A stretch of 43,959 nucleotides of DNA, taken from positions 1 to 43,959 of the forward strand of contig JAGAYZ010000019.1 of assembly GCA_017940245.1 (NCBI GenBank), written 5' to 3'. Positions 32,564 through 42,107 of this stretch are shown piece by piece; within the stretch, counting starts at the first letter, position 1; each line of letters begins with the position of its first letter. Position numbers and translations under genes: made by a program. Source of the DNA: Muribaculaceae bacterium (GTDB lineage Bacteria; Bacteroidota; Bacteroidia; Bacteroidales; Muribaculaceae). The notes beneath the pieces were generated by a model. It ran no database searches and was not told the origin of the DNA. It was given only the letters and a program-made list of their open reading frames with translations.

Positions 32564-34477
32564 TCATTCCCCGGTGAGTGATGTCACTTCTCCATAGGCA
32601 TGCGCCCAAATCATGGGCTCTTGCAGCCACTTGTAGTTCTTGTAGGCTCCAAGTCGCTGGAGTTCCTTGCGGTTGTATTTCTCCTCGGTTTCGGGGTCGT
32701 AGTTGAGTCGCTGAATCCAAGTGTTCTCTTTCTGAGCCTCGGTGAGCCCGTCGATCCAGTAGGCCGCATAGAGGTTGTAGGGGCGGCGCAGGGTGGGATA
32801 TACGATTTCGTTGTTGTCGCCTATGCCATAACGGTTGCGGTTGTTGCTATAGTGATAGCGGCGCATATCGGTCCACTGCTCGGGCTGCAGATACATGGCT
32901 ATGTATTTCTGTTGCATGAGGTCGCTCAGTGAGAACTCGCTGGGGTTGAAGAACCAGTGCTTGTTGCCTCGCTCGCTGGCCTTGTGCACATAGTAAGTGA
33001 TCACTTCTCGACCGTGAATGGTGGTCACCGTGTATTCCTCATGGTCGTCGAGGAACGACTTGAGTTGCATTTCCCATGCGTCTTTCGACTCGTAACCAGG
33101 TTTGCCTCCAGCCTGTGCATTGCCAGGATAGTTGTACTCCGGATCACTGTTGGGATACTGCTTCTGGAAGAAGTCCAAGTGGCGCTGAATGTTCCACTGA
33201 GTAGCCTCTTTTGCCAGCGCGCAGGCTTCGGCCTTTCGTCCCATCCAATAGAGAGCCTCGGCCTTGATAAAGTAGAGTTCCTCCATGGTGAAAATGGGAT
33301 TATAGCAATTGTTGGCACCGGCATACGCTCCCATGTAGAGATTGGGATAATGGGCAATTTTGTAACTAGATCCCATGCCGATGTTATTCTCCAGATACCG
33401 CATTTTGATGCTTTCTTGCGTGCTGGAAGCGGTAGTGGGACCTGTGCGGGCTATCATGAGCAGGTTGCAACGCGGGTCGTTGGCAAAGCCATCGTTACGA
33501 CCGCCTTCACCATTGAATAGTCCACAGTTCTTCTCATCATCGGGCGAACCCAGTCCCAGCAGATCCACCATGAAGAACTTGGAGGGGATGGCGTTGCCCA
33601 GCAGGTTGCCGCGCGACTCCCATGAGTTGATTACAGGCTGAGCCACACTCCACACAGCGTTTTGGGTGCCGGTGCCTCCATCAAAGTTGTAGCGAGGCTC
33701 ATTGCCGAACCACGCACCGTAGAGCAGGCTGCCCTTGCGCCACTGGTTGATGGCCAGGTCGGCGGCATCAATAATCTTCTGACACATGGCTGGGCTGCGG
33801 TCCACATTGGGAATGTTGCGCAACAACAGGCGTGCCTTTATGGCATAAACCAGCCCTTTCCACTTCTCAAGGTCGCCGCCATAGACGCGGTCTATTGATT
33901 GGGTAATCTCTTGATTTGTTTTAGATTTAGTGAGAGATTCATCTTCATACATGGCAATCAGGTCATCGGCCTCCTTAAACATCCACTCGTAAATGGAAGC
34001 CTGCGTGTCGTATACGGGAGCGTTGACCTGATAGGCCTGGCTGCGCGGCATATCGCCGAAGGCATCGGTGGTGAGCTGGGTAGACATGAGCATGATGGTA
34101 CGCGCTATGAGCTCATAGTTGGGCGAGTTAATAGCGCGAGAATTGTTCACCAGGTTCAGTGAATTCTTACCGATATCGTAGAAATGACGTCGCCACATGG
34201 GATGGCGGTTCATGGTGAGCATTTCCTGCTCGCACTTATAAGAATAGGCACCAATAGAACTTTTGCCGCCGGTGGTGAGCATCTGCGAGAAATAAGCGTA
34301 ATATTCCGAGTGGTCATATACAATCTGCTGTGCATAGAAGACCACAACAGGCAGTCCCACCTTTGCGTCGATGTTATGAGCAGCATCGGGATCGACATTA
34401 TCGTCCAGAATGTCGGTGCATCCCACTGTCAAAAAACTTGCAAAAAGAAGCAAAGCAAGATATTTTATTTTTTTCAT
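32564..34477 (-). CDS. susD: SusD/RagB-family nutrient-binding outer-membrane lipoprotein
   Basis: 637 residues from the ATG at 34477, which begins the signal peptide (lipobox LTVGC, Cys at 20). The longer frame to 34603 overlaps susC and lacks family sequence. The SusD core is visible: ILDDNVDPDAA at the mature N-terminus, AFGDMPRSQAY, WKGLVYAIKARLLL and RNIPNVD in the TPR region, and EELYFIKAEALYWMGRKAEA in the C-terminal half. SusD caps the SusC barrel and binds the glycan. The genes are 13 bases apart. The target glycan cannot be read from sequence. Confidence 0.93.
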   Translation of the reverse strand: MKKIKYLALLLFASFLTVGCTDILDDNVDPDAAHNIDAKVGLPVVVFYAQQIVYDHSEYYAYFSQMLTTGGKSSIGAYSYKCEQEMLTMNRHPMWRRHFYDIGKNSLNLVNNSRAINSPNYELIARTIMLMSTQLTTDAFGDMPRSQAYQVNAPVYDTQASIYEWMFKEADDLIAMYEDESLTKSKTNQEITQSIDRVYGGDLEKWKGLVYAIKARLLLRNIPNVDRSPAMCQKIIDAADLAINQWRKGSLLYGAWFGNEPRYNFDGGTGTQNAVWSVAQPVINSWESRGNLLGNAIPSKFFMVDLLGLGSPDDEKNCGLFNGEGGRNDGFANDPRCNLLMIARTGPTTASSTQESIKMRYLENNIGMGSSYKIAHYPNLYMGAYAGANNCYNPIFTMEELYFIKAEALYWMGRKAEACALAKEATQWNIQRHLDFFQKQYPNSDPEYNYPGNAQAGGKPGYESKDAWEMQLKSFLDDHEEYTVTTIHGREVITYYVHKASERGNKHWFFNPSEFSLSDLMQQKYIAMYLQPEQWTDMRRYHYSNNRNRYGIGDNNEIVYPTLRRPYNLYAAYWIDGLTEAQKENTWIQRLNYDPETEEKYNRKELQRLGAYKNYKWLQEPMIWAHAYGEVTSLTGE

Positions 34478-34490
34478 AGTGGTCGTGGTT

Positions 34491-37400
34491 TTAGAATGTT
34501 GCTTTGATATTGAAATTGAAACTGCGTGACGCAGGCACACCATAATTGTCGATTCCCATGCCTCCAGGTCCACCTGCGGTAGAAGCCAACACAGCAGGAT
34601 CATTGCCGGTATATTTTGTAAGCAGGAATAAATTACGTGCGGTTATGGTGAGGTTTAGACCCTTCACTGCCCAAGTCTTCTTGAAAAGATGAGTGAAGTC
34701 ATAGCCTAGAGTCACATAGCTTAAACGGATATAGGAACCATCTTCAATAAAGTTGGAAGACACTTGATAGTAAGTGTTGATGAAGTTCTGATCCAGCACC
34801 ACGGGAGTACGGTTAGGTTCGTAGGTGACGGTACCGTCGGCTGCCGTCACGGCCTGAACTCCTTTGAAGATAATCTCGCGGTTGCGATACTTATCGTAGA
34901 GGTGGTGCATGCCATTAGTGATGAGTCCTCGACCGGTAATGTTTGCAACATCACCACCGCAACGGCCATCAAGCAGGAACGAAAGCGTGGCGTGCTTGTA
35001 GCGGAAATTTGAACCGACACCTAACAGGAAGTCCGGTTCGCGATTACCGATATAAATTCCCTTCTGCGGACTGATAATGGGATAACCATTAGCATCGCAG
35101 ATTACGTTGCCATTGGGGTCGCGCTCATAATCTTTACCGGAGATACCGGTAGATGAACCATTCAGGCGAGCCACTGGAAAAATGTCGCCATATTGAGTAC
35201 CCTGGATTTCAATCACATCCTCAGGCAAACTTTTAACCCGTCCACGATTAAATGAGTAATTGGCAAATGCTGTCCAATCAAAATCAGCACTCTTGATGAT
35301 GTCCTGTTGCAGTGTCGCTTCTAAACCATGGTTTTCTAGAGCACCTTCGTTGCGAGTTTGCAGGATAGTGCCTGATGCTGGAGATACACGCACGGTAACG
35401 ATTTGGTTAAATACCGTTGTTGAGTAGTAGGCTAAGTCCAAACGTGTGCGGCTGTTAAAAAACCGCAAGTCCGCTCCTATCTCCCATGAACGAGTCATTT
35501 CGGGCTCCAAATCTGTAGCACGTCCTACTGTGGGATCCACGCCATAACCACCATCGGGGAATGTGACCCATTCTTTATAAGTATCGGAGAACTTGTTGGC
35601 AGGACCATCTTTACCCACTTTTGCCCAGTTACCACGAATTTTTCCAAAAGAGAACCAGTCGTTTTTCAGGTTAAATAATTCACTAAAAATCACACCACCG
35701 GTAATGGAAGGATAATCATAGATGGGTCTAGACGCTTGTTTGAATCTAGATGTACCGTCTCTACGATAAGTGGCGGATATTTGAGCCATCCCTTTATAAT
35801 CAAATCTGAGTTCTCCAAAGTATCCAAACTTATTCCATTCTGTGTGATGAATGGAGGGTTTATTGGCTTTTAAGAATTCACCGTCGGAGAAGTTAGTGTT
35901 CTGAAAGCTATAAAACTCACCACCAAGTTGGAATGCCTCATTATAAAGGCTTGCACTTAGGCCGTTATACTCTTTATACTCAAAACCCAGTAACGCATCA
36001 AACCCAAAATCTTCGGCAAAGACTTTGTGGTAGGTGGCAAGTCCTTGTACCACCAGTTGCTCACTGCGTGATGGCGTCAATGAATAAGATCCATATAGAC
36101 TCTGTTTATTACTCAGAGCAGTTTTCACTTCTTCATTCTCCGGATCCATTAAATCACCATCATAGAGTCTGGGGACGGTATAGCCATCGTAGGTGTAATG
36201 CGACTTCTCATAAGAGGTCTTACCCGTAAATATCAAGTCCTTGATAGGTTCGTAAGAAATAGATCCGTTAAGCATGACACGTGTGCTCTCATTGCGTCCC
36301 TTATCTTTATATCTGCTATAGTAAGGCGACACTCCGGCGTTGATGCGCTCAGTGTCGAGCATAGCATCCCAATTATCGTAACGCGCGTTCCAGTTAACAT
36401 GTCCCTCAACGGTTTGGTAATCAGCCATATTTTTGTTGATTCCCCAATTATAAACAGTTGACATCATTCCCCCTGAACCGCGATAAATGGAGTTGACGAT
36501 GTTGGCTTGAAGATTGATCGTGACCTGTTTACTTGGCTTATAAGAACTCTTGAGGAACACTGTGAGTTGTCTTTTGTAATCTTTGGCAATAGTACCTTGA
36601 TTGTCCATAAACGCCACCGACCCATAGGCGTTAAACTTCTCGGTACCACCCGATACCGATGCATCATATTTTTGCATGATACCTGTCTTGAGCCATCCGC
36701 CTAGATTGTCGTAGAGAGTGTCTTCTGCCCTCATGTAGGGTCCCCATCCACCGCTTGCGGAGTTCTCTTTATACATACCCTTAGTGCCTGGCATGAAATG
36801 GGTCTGAATTTTAGGAACTCGCATGGCATTGTTAATTTCCAGCGTGGCAGAGGTGCTCACCTTTACACTACCGTCTTTGCTTCCGCTCTTGGTTGTAATC
36901 ATGATCACACCGTTGGCGGCCTCTTGTCCATATAGGGCCGACGCAGCGGCACCCTTGAGCACTGTCGTACTCTCGATATCGTTCGGATTAATGTCTGAAA
37001 GAGATGATCCTGCACCACGCACAGCCACACCATCCACAACAATTAGAGGCTCATTACTTTGTCCCGTGTTCATGGATGAAATAGCGCGGATAATCACTTG
37101 TGTGTCGCCATTGGGCGAGCCACCGCTGGTACTCACTTGAAGACCGGCCACCTTGCCTTGCAGCGAGTTGGCAAAGTTGGTGGAACCACCGGCCGTTACT
37201 TGGTCGCTGTTGAGCGACTGCACGGCAAAGTTCAGTTTCTTTTTCTCTTGGGTTTGTCCCATGGCGGTGACCACCACCTCACTAAGCACCTGAGAGTTGT
37301 CGGTGAGCTGGATGTTGATGACCGTTTTTCCGCCTGTCACCTTGATGGAAACAGGGTTCATACCCACGTAGGAGACATCGAGCACGTCGCCGTCGCTCGC

Positions 37401-37580
37401 CTCGATGGTGTATTTTCCGTCGATGTCGGTGGCCGTTCCACGCGAGGTGCCGTGCACCTGCACGGTGGCGCCGATGATGGGTTCACCATCAGATGCCTGT
37501 GTCACCACGCCCGTTATTGTGCGAGCATAGCCCAGCACCGCCAGCAAGGAAAATATCAGAAGCAGTAATTGTTTCTTCAT
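34491..37580 (-). CDS. susC: SusC/RagA-family TonB-linked outer-membrane transporter
   Basis: 1029 residues. A signal peptide (1-19) leads into a CarboxypepD_reg-like domain (ITGVVTQASDGEPIIGATVQV, about 22-95), a TonB box-like segment (LSEVVVTAMG), and the plug (VAGLQVSTSGGSPN, LIVVDGVAV, ESTTVLKGAAASALYGQEAANGVIMITT). The remaining 800 residues are the 22-stranded barrel, ending in a terminal Phe (NFNIKATF) as needed for BAM-dependent insertion. It imports the glycan fragment held by SusD, powered by TonB. It is the first gene of the minus-strand locus, with its promoter about 120 bases upstream. Confidence 0.96.
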   Translation of the reverse strand: MKKQLLLLIFSLLAVLGYARTITGVVTQASDGEPIIGATVQVHGTSRGTATDIDGKYTIEASDGDVLDVSYVGMNPVSIKVTGGKTVINIQLTDNSQVLSEVVVTAMGQTQEKKKLNFAVQSLNSDQVTAGGSTNFANSLQGKVAGLQVSTSGGSPNGDTQVIIRAISSMNTGQSNEPLIVVDGVAVRGAGSSLSDINPNDIESTTVLKGAAASALYGQEAANGVIMITTKSGSKDGSVKVSTSATLEINNAMRVPKIQTHFMPGTKGMYKENSASGGWGPYMRAEDTLYDNLGGWLKTGIMQKYDASVSGGTEKFNAYGSVAFMDNQGTIAKDYKRQLTVFLKSSYKPSKQVTINLQANIVNSIYRGSGGMMSTVYNWGINKNMADYQTVEGHVNWNARYDNWDAMLDTERINAGVSPYYSRYKDKGRNESTRVMLNGSISYEPIKDLIFTGKTSYEKSHYTYDGYTVPRLYDGDLMDPENEEVKTALSNKQSLYGSYSLTPSRSEQLVVQGLATYHKVFAEDFGFDALLGFEYKEYNGLSASLYNEAFQLGGEFYSFQNTNFSDGEFLKANKPSIHHTEWNKFGYFGELRFDYKGMAQISATYRRDGTSRFKQASRPIYDYPSITGGVIFSELFNLKNDWFSFGKIRGNWAKVGKDGPANKFSDTYKEWVTFPDGGYGVDPTVGRATDLEPEMTRSWEIGADLRFFNSRTRLDLAYYSTTVFNQIVTVRVSPASGTILQTRNEGALENHGLEATLQQDIIKSADFDWTAFANYSFNRGRVKSLPEDVIEIQGTQYGDIFPVARLNGSSTGISGKDYERDPNGNVICDANGYPIISPQKGIYIGNREPDFLLGVGSNFRYKHATLSFLLDGRCGGDVANITGRGLITNGMHHLYDKYRNREIIFKGVQAVTAADGTVTYEPNRTPVVLDQNFINTYYQVSSNFIEDGSYIRLSYVTLGYDFTHLFKKTWAVKGLNLTITARNLFLLTKYTGNDPAVLASTAGGPGGMGIDNYGVPASRSFNFNIKATF

Positions 37581-37587
37581 ATTGACG

Positions 37588-37671
37588 CTTGGTTATGAGT
37601 TTATTAATTTGTTTTGATTTTTCACTAAAAATGTGGTTATGTCGCATGTAAATTCTGGCCACTTGGTTATG
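37588..37671. repeat. three short direct repeats in the susC leader
   Basis: CTTGGTTATG (37588-37597), TGTGGTTATG (37632-37641) and CTTGGTTATG (37662-37671) share GGTTATG. Spacing is 44 and 30 bases. They lie in the transcribed leader between promoter and ATG, on the minus strand as CATAACC. Possible binding sites for a regulator or small RNA; could be chance. Confidence 0.4.
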
Positions 37672-37700
37672 TGGGAGTTGAATCTTGGCATACAACCTCA

Positions 37701-37733
37701 CAAATTTACAAATACTTTTTGAAATATCGCAAG
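37701..37733 (-). promoter_or_regulatory. probable promoter of the susC operon
   Basis: On the minus strand CTTG (37733-37730, one mismatch), 21 bases, TAAATTTG (37708-37701). The leader to the ATG at 37580 is about 115 bases. Confidence 0.55.
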
Positions 37734-37885
37734 GTTAAAACGAAAATCTGAAATGTTTTAAGATTTTTTAGGTTAACTACGTTTATTTATGGTTTTTAAC
37801 AATTTCGGTCACTTGTTGAGCTCTCCATTTTGCGACTAGATGAGAATCAAATTCCAAATTATTAATCAACTGTGCCTCTGAACGA

Positions 37886-37922
37886 CATCAAGCCCAGCGA
37901 CGCTGAACCGCTGGGCTTGATG
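37886..37922 (-). terminator. strong hairpin after the secreted type IX cargo gene
   Basis: A perfect 14-base-pair stem (CATCAAGCCCAGCG and its complement) with a 9-base loop, 21 bases after the minus-strand stop at 37944. No T-run follows on the minus strand; on the plus strand GGTTTTGTG follows. Probably a terminator or 3' stabiliser. Confidence 0.6.
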
Positions 37923-37943
37923 GGTTTTGTGATATGTTTTTTA

Positions 37944-39221
37944 TCACTTGACGATGAACTTGCGTCCATTCTGCACGTAGATGCCAGCGGGCAACACTGA
38001 AGCATCTCGGCCCATGTTCATGCCCATCACAGAAATGATGTCGGCATCGCTTGCCTTGCTGACGCGCAAGGTCTCAACGCCTGTAGCCGACTGCAACTGC
38101 ACATCGGTGAGCAACATTTCATAACGCATACCATTCCATGTGAAGATTCCGGTCACAGTCACGATGCTACCGTCATCGGGCATCACGAAGTCCTGCGGCA
38201 AGTAACCGAGTTTGTCACGCACATAGAGCTGCTGATCATCGACGGTTATGGTGTGAAAACGCCCAGCGGCAGCCAGTGTAACATTTTCGACCTTAGCCAG
38301 CTTGGAGATATTTTCGTCATTGAGCAGATCGGCCAGCTCGAAGGTGGTGGGCACCAGCACGTTATCACTTGTGACGGAGACGTCATCCATTGAGGTCAGC
38401 GCATCGGGCACGGCTTGCGCACGTTCACGTCCGGGCACATCGTCTTCGGGATCATCATCATAGAAGTATTGTCCGCGCTTTACATAGATGTAGCCATTAA
38501 GCACATCGTTGCGGCTCAGGTCCAGTCCCAGGTCATAAAATTCCACGGCTGCTGTAGCATCTTCCACATAGACGGTGCCGTCGAAGTCCACACCATTGAC
38601 TTGTGCGTTATTAAGCATCAATTTGGCGGCAGTGCCCACTTCCAGGGCTTTGAACTCGGCAATGCTGGCCACTTCGGCATATTCGGTGACTGCGGGCGTG
38701 TAGGTGTCGGCGTTGGCGTCATCGGTCACCACCAAGATTGATTTAATCATCGATTGAGTGCCCCATTCATTGGCGGCGTTCTCGTTGTCGAATGTAATGG
38801 CTGTGGAATTGCCCGTCCACTGATATGTGTCGCTGTTGAGGGTACCATTACCCGCCTGAGCTTCGAGGAAAAACTTATAGTTCTGCACGGTGAATGTGAT
38901 GGCCGTAATGGCTCGGCCCTCGTCGGCTGTAAGCGTGATTTTGCCGCCTATGGTAAGATACTTGCCGGCACTACGCTCCACATACTGGTTAGACTTGCTG
39001 GAACCGTCAACGGCAGTGAGCACAACATCGCCTTGACGGATTGTCTGGCCGCTGATCACGCCCTTCGTAGGGTTATCCCAGTCGGCGTTGGTCGCATACT
39101 CCAAATTGAGATTGTTGTTTACGAAATCATACAGATTCTCTTGTGTCTCAGCTGCAGCGTTCAGGCTCAGCAGGCCACACAACGACAGTGCCACAGCACT
39201 CATTTTTGTAGAAATGTTCAT
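37944..39221 (-). CDS. secreted protein with type IX secretion C-terminal sorting domain
   Basis: 425 residues. A signal peptide (1-24, cleaved near NAAAE) precedes a beta-rich domain with YLTIGGKITLTADEGRAITAITFTVQ, typical of Bacteroidetes extracellular proteins. A segment of about 120 residues (AAKLMLNNAQVNGV, TVYVEDATAAVEFYDLG, DVLNGYIYVKRGQY) resembles OB-fold modules. The C-terminus (ISVMGMNMGR, then LPAGIYVQNGRKFIVK) matches a type A sorting domain recognised by the PorU-V-Q-Z complex. It lies downstream of the DUF6850 barrel, 54 bases apart with no visible promoter, so it is probably the last gene of the second outer-membrane locus. Function unknown. Confidence 0.82.
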   Translation of the reverse strand: MNISTKMSAVALSLCGLLSLNAAAETQENLYDFVNNNLNLEYATNADWDNPTKGVISGQTIRQGDVVLTAVDGSSKSNQYVERSAGKYLTIGGKITLTADEGRAITAITFTVQNYKFFLEAQAGNGTLNSDTYQWTGNSTAITFDNENAANEWGTQSMIKSILVVTDDANADTYTPAVTEYAEVASIAEFKALEVGTAAKLMLNNAQVNGVDFDGTVYVEDATAAVEFYDLGLDLSRNDVLNGYIYVKRGQYFYDDDPEDDVPGRERAQAVPDALTSMDDVSVTSDNVLVPTTFELADLLNDENISKLAKVENVTLAAAGRFHTITVDDQQLYVRDKLGYLPQDFVMPDDGSIVTVTGIFTWNGMRYEMLLTDVQLQSATGVETLRVSKASDADIISVMGMNMGRDASVLPAGIYVQNGRKFIVK

Positions 39222-39275
39222 GTGATTATTAAATTAATTAGATATAATTGTTTCTATCATACTCTTTTTTTGTCA

Positions 39276-40871
39276 TCAGAAAAGACATCCCAGCGACACG
39301 CTTGCCTCATGCCGGTGTGCATCGGCCAAGTGATGTATGTCGTGCCCCCAGCACAACAAGCCCCGAGCCTCGGCATACAATCGACATCGACCCGCAGCCA
39401 GCGGCATTGACCAGCGCACGCCGGCACTGGCGGTAATGCGCCCGGCAGTGAGCCACTCATATTGTTGCATGAGATACTCGTCATGTTCAACAGGAGCTTG
39501 CGAACCCTCGCTGGGCGTGCCATAGGTGCTGTCGCTCTTGGGATTTCCCCCTCCCCCAGCCCAGCGCAATCCGGCCATAAGTGTCCACGTGTGGTCTCGC
39601 GTGCACAACCAGTTGCGCCGCATGCTGGCTTCCACCGTGGTGAGACGCGTGTCCTGGATGCGAAAATAAGGGTAAACGATGGCGGTGACCTCGCCGCGAT
39701 GGTGTCTTACCCCGGCCTCGATCTGCCATGCGGCCAGATGACGGTGAATGTTCCACTGGGCGGTGGCCGTAATCCTATAGTCAATTGCTTGGCGGCGGCC
39801 CATGAGGCGATTATCATAATATATCACATCGGTAACCCCGCCTTGCGTAATCGTACGGTAGGTGCGTTCATAGTCGCGTAGATTTTCATGGTTCCACGCT
39901 ATTTCCAGCCTATAGATAGCTTGGGGCTGAGCGTGCTGGAGCCACAAGGTTGCTTCCCAGCGGTCGCCTTGATGCCGGTTGAAGTCTACCATAGATGGCG
40001 ACTCCAGCCCGTAGTGCCCATGGCGATGTGTCCACGACCACTGCGCCACAGCACTCCACGACCTATGTTCATAACCACCCTGCAAGGCCAGTCCGTGACA
40101 CATGTCCAGCAACGGGTGCTCGCTGTCGGCACTCACATATCCCTTGCCATCGGTCTGCTCATCGCGTCCGTAAAAGGCACCATAGTTCACCAGATAATGA
40201 TACACGCGGTCGGTGCGGCCATAGGTGCGCAGCTGCACGGCCTCGGTATTGCGCCGCAGCAGGTAATTGGCGCCCAGCGTGGCACCGCGCCAGCGCCATG
40301 CGGCACCTGCACTGGCTTCGAGTTGCATCACAGAGTTGGTGTGGCGCGGATCTTTTTGCTTGGTACTGTTGGCCGCAATGTAGGCAAAACGGGCACCCAA
40401 ATCCAGGCCCGGCACTATCGTCACCCCCACTTCTCCATTCAGGCCATATTGCTCGACGCGCATCTTGCCTCTGGTGGAATCTGTATATTCGGTTATGTCG
40501 AAGGGCATGGCATCGGGATTCAACCACACCGAGCCACCGGTATCATCACCCCAACGATTGCGATAATTCATGCCGCCGCGCAACACCACACGATGGCCTA
40601 CGCGATAAATCGAGCGCACAGCGGCACTGGCCTGCCATATTCCGGACGAGGCTCCAGGCTGCGCCAGATGGCCTCGCTCGGTGGCCATAGTCAGTTGGGC
40701 ATCGGCCAGCAGGTGCTGACTGCTGTCGACGGGCACATAAGTCGTAAGCGCGGCCGCATTAAGTGTGCGTAGCCATGTCCAGCGCGACAAGGCCTGGTCA
40801 TAATCCAGCCACGACTGTGCTTGCGCCATCATTGCCAAGCCTGCGCTCAAGATAAAAATAGCCTTTTTCAT
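39276..40871 (-). CDS. DUF6850 outer-membrane beta-barrel protein
   Basis: 531 residues. A signal peptide (1-18, MAQAQS) is followed by alternating strands rich in Trp, Tyr, Arg and His throughout, and the last residue is Phe (SVSLGCLF), as expected of BAM-inserted barrels. Segments such as YRVGHRVVLRGGMNYRNRWGDDTGG and the overall length match the DUF6850 family. Family members are usually found beside DUF4876 proteins and a TonB-dependent receptor, exactly as here. Its ATG overlaps the DUF4876 stop (ATGA). Its role, possibly a partner channel or receptor, is not known. Confidence 0.8.
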   Translation of the reverse strand: MKKAIFILSAGLAMMAQAQSWLDYDQALSRWTWLRTLNAAALTTYVPVDSSQHLLADAQLTMATERGHLAQPGASSGIWQASAAVRSIYRVGHRVVLRGGMNYRNRWGDDTGGSVWLNPDAMPFDITEYTDSTRGKMRVEQYGLNGEVGVTIVPGLDLGARFAYIAANSTKQKDPRHTNSVMQLEASAGAAWRWRGATLGANYLLRRNTEAVQLRTYGRTDRVYHYLVNYGAFYGRDEQTDGKGYVSADSEHPLLDMCHGLALQGGYEHRSWSAVAQWSWTHRHGHYGLESPSMVDFNRHQGDRWEATLWLQHAQPQAIYRLEIAWNHENLRDYERTYRTITQGGVTDVIYYDNRLMGRRQAIDYRITATAQWNIHRHLAAWQIEAGVRHHRGEVTAIVYPYFRIQDTRLTTVEASMRRNWLCTRDHTWTLMAGLRWAGGGGNPKSDSTYGTPSEGSQAPVEHDEYLMQQYEWLTAGRITASAGVRWSMPLAAGRCRLYAEARGLLCWGHDIHHLADAHRHEASVSLGCLF

Positions 40872-42100
40872 TTCACATCGCGCAGCGAGGCGTGGTCGCT
40901 CTCTTCAAAGTCATCACTCGAGTTATTGGTATCTACATATACCGTGTGTCCCTGTCGACGGCTCTCGGCTTCATCCACACGTCGCTGTAGCGAGTGCCCT
41001 TGCCGAGCCGTGAGATAGACATAGCCCACATCTACCGCTGCTGTAAGCCGTTTGGCGGCCTCGTTCCAAGCCGCAGAATATACTTCCACACCATCCAGAA
41101 TGCACTCCACAGGCACCTTACGGCAAGTGTAGGTGGGCAATGCGCGCCCTTCGTCATACCACACATTGCCGGCATCCATGCCAAATTCCAGCGGCGTCAT
41201 GCCCGCCGGCGGCGTAAAGATAAAAAATGCCGGCGAAGTAGGACTTAGGGGCCACGCGGTCTCGTTTTCGTCGCCATAGCGCACCACCTTCAGGTAGTGG
41301 CTGGAAGGAATCTGCTCACTGGGCGAGGGATAATAGCTGGTGCTCGTGTAACGCTCAATGTCGTAGGTACAATAATAGTCGCTATGCGACAAGTCCACGC
41401 TAGCCGTGTAGGTGAGCGTGTGGTTGATGGCGCCATTGAGTGCCACCACTTTTTCTTCCCACGGCTCAAACGTGACTTCACCCTGAAAATACCAGAATCC
41501 GCTGGCCGCCGGCACAAAACCTGCGGTCTCATAGTTCAATTTTCCATCGGCAGTATAATTCTTGTTCTGGCTATAACTATTATAAGGTGTGGCCAGGGCC
41601 AGACATAGTCCCGGCAGGCTCACACGGTCGGCACTGTTGTTGGTCAGTATCACATACTTGTCATGATTGAACCAGCCCGATCCGTCATTTTTGGGGCAAC
41701 CACCCACATAGAGTTCGCGTATGATAATAGCACTGGTGAGGGATTCGCTCACCTGCAGCACCACATGGTGGTCTTCTCCAGCACGAACCACAACATTGCT
41801 CGCCGTTCCGTTGTAAATTGCGCGCCATCCCTGGCGAGGCTGGCTCACGTGCGATACCGACGCTTGGTACACACCCACCGGCACGCCGAAGGTAGCTACT
41901 CCGGCAGCATCGGTTGCCTGTCGATATACGGCACCACGGCTGTCGGTGAGTTTCACTTCGATGCCCTCGCGCTCGTCCAGGTCGCCCTCGACCTGCACAT
42001 ACACAAATTCGGTCTCATAGCCCGTAGGCTCATTGTCGCTGCATGCCACCACCGACATGAGCACAATGATTCCAGTCATTATTAAAGTCAATTTTTTCAT
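40868..42100 (-). CDS. DUF4876 lipoprotein
   Basis: 410 residues from the ATG at 42100, which begins the signal peptide with lipobox MSVVAC (Cys at about 21); the longer frame overlaps the receptor gene. The first domain (EGIEVKLTDSRGAVYRQATDAAGVATFGVPVGVYQASV) is a carboxypeptidase-regulatory-like beta sandwich. The DUF4876 part follows: IIIRELYVGGCPKNDGSGWFNHDKYVILTNNS and later HYLKVVRYGD. Probably an outer-membrane accessory of the receptor that ends 7 bases upstream of it. Confidence 0.85.
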   Translation of the reverse strand: MKKLTLIMTGIIVLMSVVACSDNEPTGYETEFVYVQVEGDLDEREGIEVKLTDSRGAVYRQATDAAGVATFGVPVGVYQASVSHVSQPRQGWRAIYNGTASNVVVRAGEDHHVVLQVSESLTSAIIIRELYVGGCPKNDGSGWFNHDKYVILTNNSADRVSLPGLCLALATPYNSYSQNKNYTADGKLNYETAGFVPAASGFWYFQGEVTFEPWEEKVVALNGAINHTLTYTASVDLSHSDYYCTYDIERYTSTSYYPSPSEQIPSSHYLKVVRYGDENETAWPLSPTSPAFFIFTPPAGMTPLEFGMDAGNVWYDEGRALPTYTCRKVPVECILDGVEVYSAAWNEAAKRLTAAVDVGYVYLTARQGHSLQRRVDEAESRRQGHTVYVDTNNSSDDFEESDHASLRDVK

Positions 42101-42107
42101 ATTCTTT

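Larger units (their letters stand above)
37581..37943. other. AT-rich intergenic region with susC leader, promoter and terminator hairpin
   Basis: 363 bases without a gene. From left to right: the susC leader with three copies of GGTTATG-containing repeats (37588-37671), the likely susC promoter (37701-37733), an AT-rich stretch of about 150 bases with no recognisable signal, and a 14-base-pair hairpin (37886-37922) after the stop of the next gene. Confidence 0.6.

Noticed and set aside
34478-34603. N-terminal extension of susD into susC
   Set aside because: It overlaps the susC C-terminus and precedes a complete lipoprotein signal peptide that starts at 34477.
39888-40772. Long plus-strand open frame of about 294 codons
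   Set aside because: It is antisense to the DUF6850 gene, low-complexity in His, Gly and Arg, with no signal or family. Other long antisense frames (1282-2175, 16685-17695, 14523-15353, 29680-30402) are of the same kind.
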